Shown one piece after another: positions 63,126 through 64,000 of a DNA stretch of 64,000 nucleotides. Location: assembly GCA_023397505.1 (NCBI GenBank), contig JAEWUC010000004.1, positions 1 through 64,000 on the forward strand. Reading direction: 5' to 3'. The position numbers and the translations under genes were made by a program. This stretch comes from Bacteroidota bacterium (GTDB lineage: Bacteria > Bacteroidota > Ignavibacteria > Ignavibacteriales > Melioribacteraceae). The notes below the pieces were generated by a model. The model searched no databases and was not told the DNA's origin. It saw only the letters and a program-made list of their open reading frames with translations. How positions within the stretch are numbered: the stretch's first letter is position 1; the number at the start of each line of letters is the position of its first letter.

Positions 63126-64000
63126 TTAAAAATATTCTCTTTCTCTAAAGTCCACACCTATTTCATCGGTTACAAATTTCTTCGCGGTTTCTTTATCGAC
63201 TTCACTCAATCCAACAATGGATAAAACAACATGAGTAAATTGTTTTGCTTTCTTTGCAAAGTTAATCATCTCTTCATGCATTTGCGGATCGACACGCATA
63301 AGTTTTGCATATTGCTGCGGGTCTGTTGAGTTTAAGCTTATTGAAACAGTATCGATTAATCCTTCGAGTTCAGGGGTAATGTCGCGTTTATTAATATAAT
63401 TCCCGTGGCCATCAGTGTTCATGCGGGTTTTGCCGCCGTTATCTTTAACATATTTTGCAACTCGTTTTACCGCGTCCCATCTAATAGTTGGTTCGCCGTA
63501 TCCGCAAAAAACAATTTCCTTAAATTTTTTCGGATCGCCGATTTCATTAATGTAAACTTCCGCTTCAGGTTCTTCGGATTTTTTCATTTTCAAACTATAA
63601 CCGTTTATAACCGCTTCACCTTTGCGGTCGCAGAAAATACAATCGGCGTTACAGCGGTTCGTAACATTAATATAAAGCGATTGCCCGATTTGATATGTAA
63701 AACTTAAGCCCGGCTTATTGCCGATGCCGAAAAGTTTATAAGCATTATAGGAAGTTGTTCTTCCAACGTCTTCAGTTGACAAGTGATGTATCTCCGCTAT
63801 TTTTTCCGCTACAAGTTTAATGTAAGTCGGTTCATTTCGTTTACCACGATGGGGTACAGGTGTCATAAAAGGTGCGTCCGTTTCGAGCAAAAGATTTTCG
63901 ACTGCAACACGCCCGGCAATTTTTCTTATATGATCCATATTCTTAAAAGTAACATTGCCCGGGAAGGAAATATAATGATGCATTTCAACAAGTTCGCGGG
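63126..64000 (-). CDS. TatD-type hydrolase fused to a radical SAM domain (5' part outside window)
   Basis: The frame stays open to the right edge (RELVE precedes the first Met), so the visible part is the C-terminal 290 residues of a longer protein. It begins with the end of a TatD-like metal hydrolase domain (HHYISFPGNVTFKN, ENLLLETDAPFMTPVPHRG, NEPTYIKLVAEKIAEIH, TTSYNAYKLFG). It continues into a radical SAM domain with the cluster motif CNADCIFC, then FCGYGEPTIRWDAVKRV, the SAM-binding GGE-like region (GYGEP), and RMNTDGHGN, SISLNSTDPQQYAKLMR. TatD proteins and this radical SAM type are usually neighbours; here they are one chain. Reaction unknown. Confidence 0.85.
   Translation of the reverse strand, partial: RELVEMHHYISFPGNVTFKNMDHIRKIAGRVAVENLLLETDAPFMTPVPHRGKRNEPTYIKLVAEKIAEIHHLSTEDVGRTTSYNAYKLFGIGNKPGLSFTYQIGQSLYINVTNRCNADCIFCDRKGEAVINGYSLKMKKSEEPEAEVYINEIGDPKKFKEIVFCGYGEPTIRWDAVKRVAKYVKDNGGKTRMNTDGHGNYINKRDITPELEGLIDTVSISLNSTDPQQYAKLMRVDPQMHEEMINFAKKAKQFTHVVLSIVGLSEVDKETAKKFVTDEIGVDFREREYF

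Overview
The window looks like a chromosomal segment of a low-GC Gram-negative bacterium of the Bacteroidota/Chlorobi branch, most likely an Ignavibacteria-type organism. Evidence: several secreted proteins carry the YPNPF-type C-terminal sorting domain of the type IX secretion system (T9SS), there is a TonB-dependent receptor with a carboxypeptidase-like N-terminal extension, a Reg_prop/Y_Y_Y sensor kinase, and a complete menaquinone pathway. The assignment is from gene content only. No rRNA, tRNA, CRISPR array, transposase or phage module was found.

Layout. 1-10.7 kb: the tail of an S74-chaperone (tail-fibre type) protein, then a 3253-residue secreted protein with 28 fibronectin-III-like repeats and a T9SS tail, then a STAS-like protein. 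10.8-16.3 kb (minus): an HNH-like orphan gene flanked by an attC-like site, a class III sirtuin, a TPR protein, a YhaM-type exoribonuclease, an UpxY/RfaH-like NusG paralogue and a hybrid histidine kinase. 16.4-23.9 kb: TonB receptor, a 57-residue membrane protein, an NtrC-type regulator with its kinase, and a DUF4139 protein. 24-27.8 kb (minus): three secreted proteins (caspase-like with T9SS tail, lamin-tail domain, leucine-rich repeat). 28.2-36.6 kb (minus): a sterol-desaturase-like protein and a carbohydrate cluster: glycosyltransferase-like protein, SpsF-type cytidylyltransferase, split transketolase, glutamate-1-semialdehyde-aminomutase-like enzyme, SDR, KdsC-like phosphatase and NeuB-type synthase. 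36.7-44.4 kb (plus): a metallophosphoesterase and the Rnf operon rnfCDGEA-apbE-rnfB-rseC. 44.4-51.5 kb: a large sensor kinase, a MORN-repeat protein and a TerC-family membrane protein. 51.6-60.2 kb: the menaquinone genes menF-D-H-B-A-C-E (minus) with a convergent hotdog thioesterase that may serve as the DHNA-CoA hydrolase. 60.4-64 kb: a MarR regulator, PrmA, a PBP4-type DD-carboxypeptidase and a TatD/radical-SAM fusion cut by the window edge.

How the genes work together. The Rnf complex (ferredoxin:NAD oxidoreductase, ion pumping) is encoded with its own flavin transferase ApbE. The men cluster covers chorismate to demethylmenaquinone except the final methylation. The 29-36.6 kb cluster has the hallmarks of making and CMP-activating a nonulosonic-acid-like sugar, but with a transketolase and an aminomutase-like enzyme in place of the usual NDP-sugar enzymes; it is my best candidate for an undescribed pathway. 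Other notable items are an attC-like site behind an orphan gene, a heptanucleotide tandem array inside menE, and a secreted caspase next to a lamin-tail protein.
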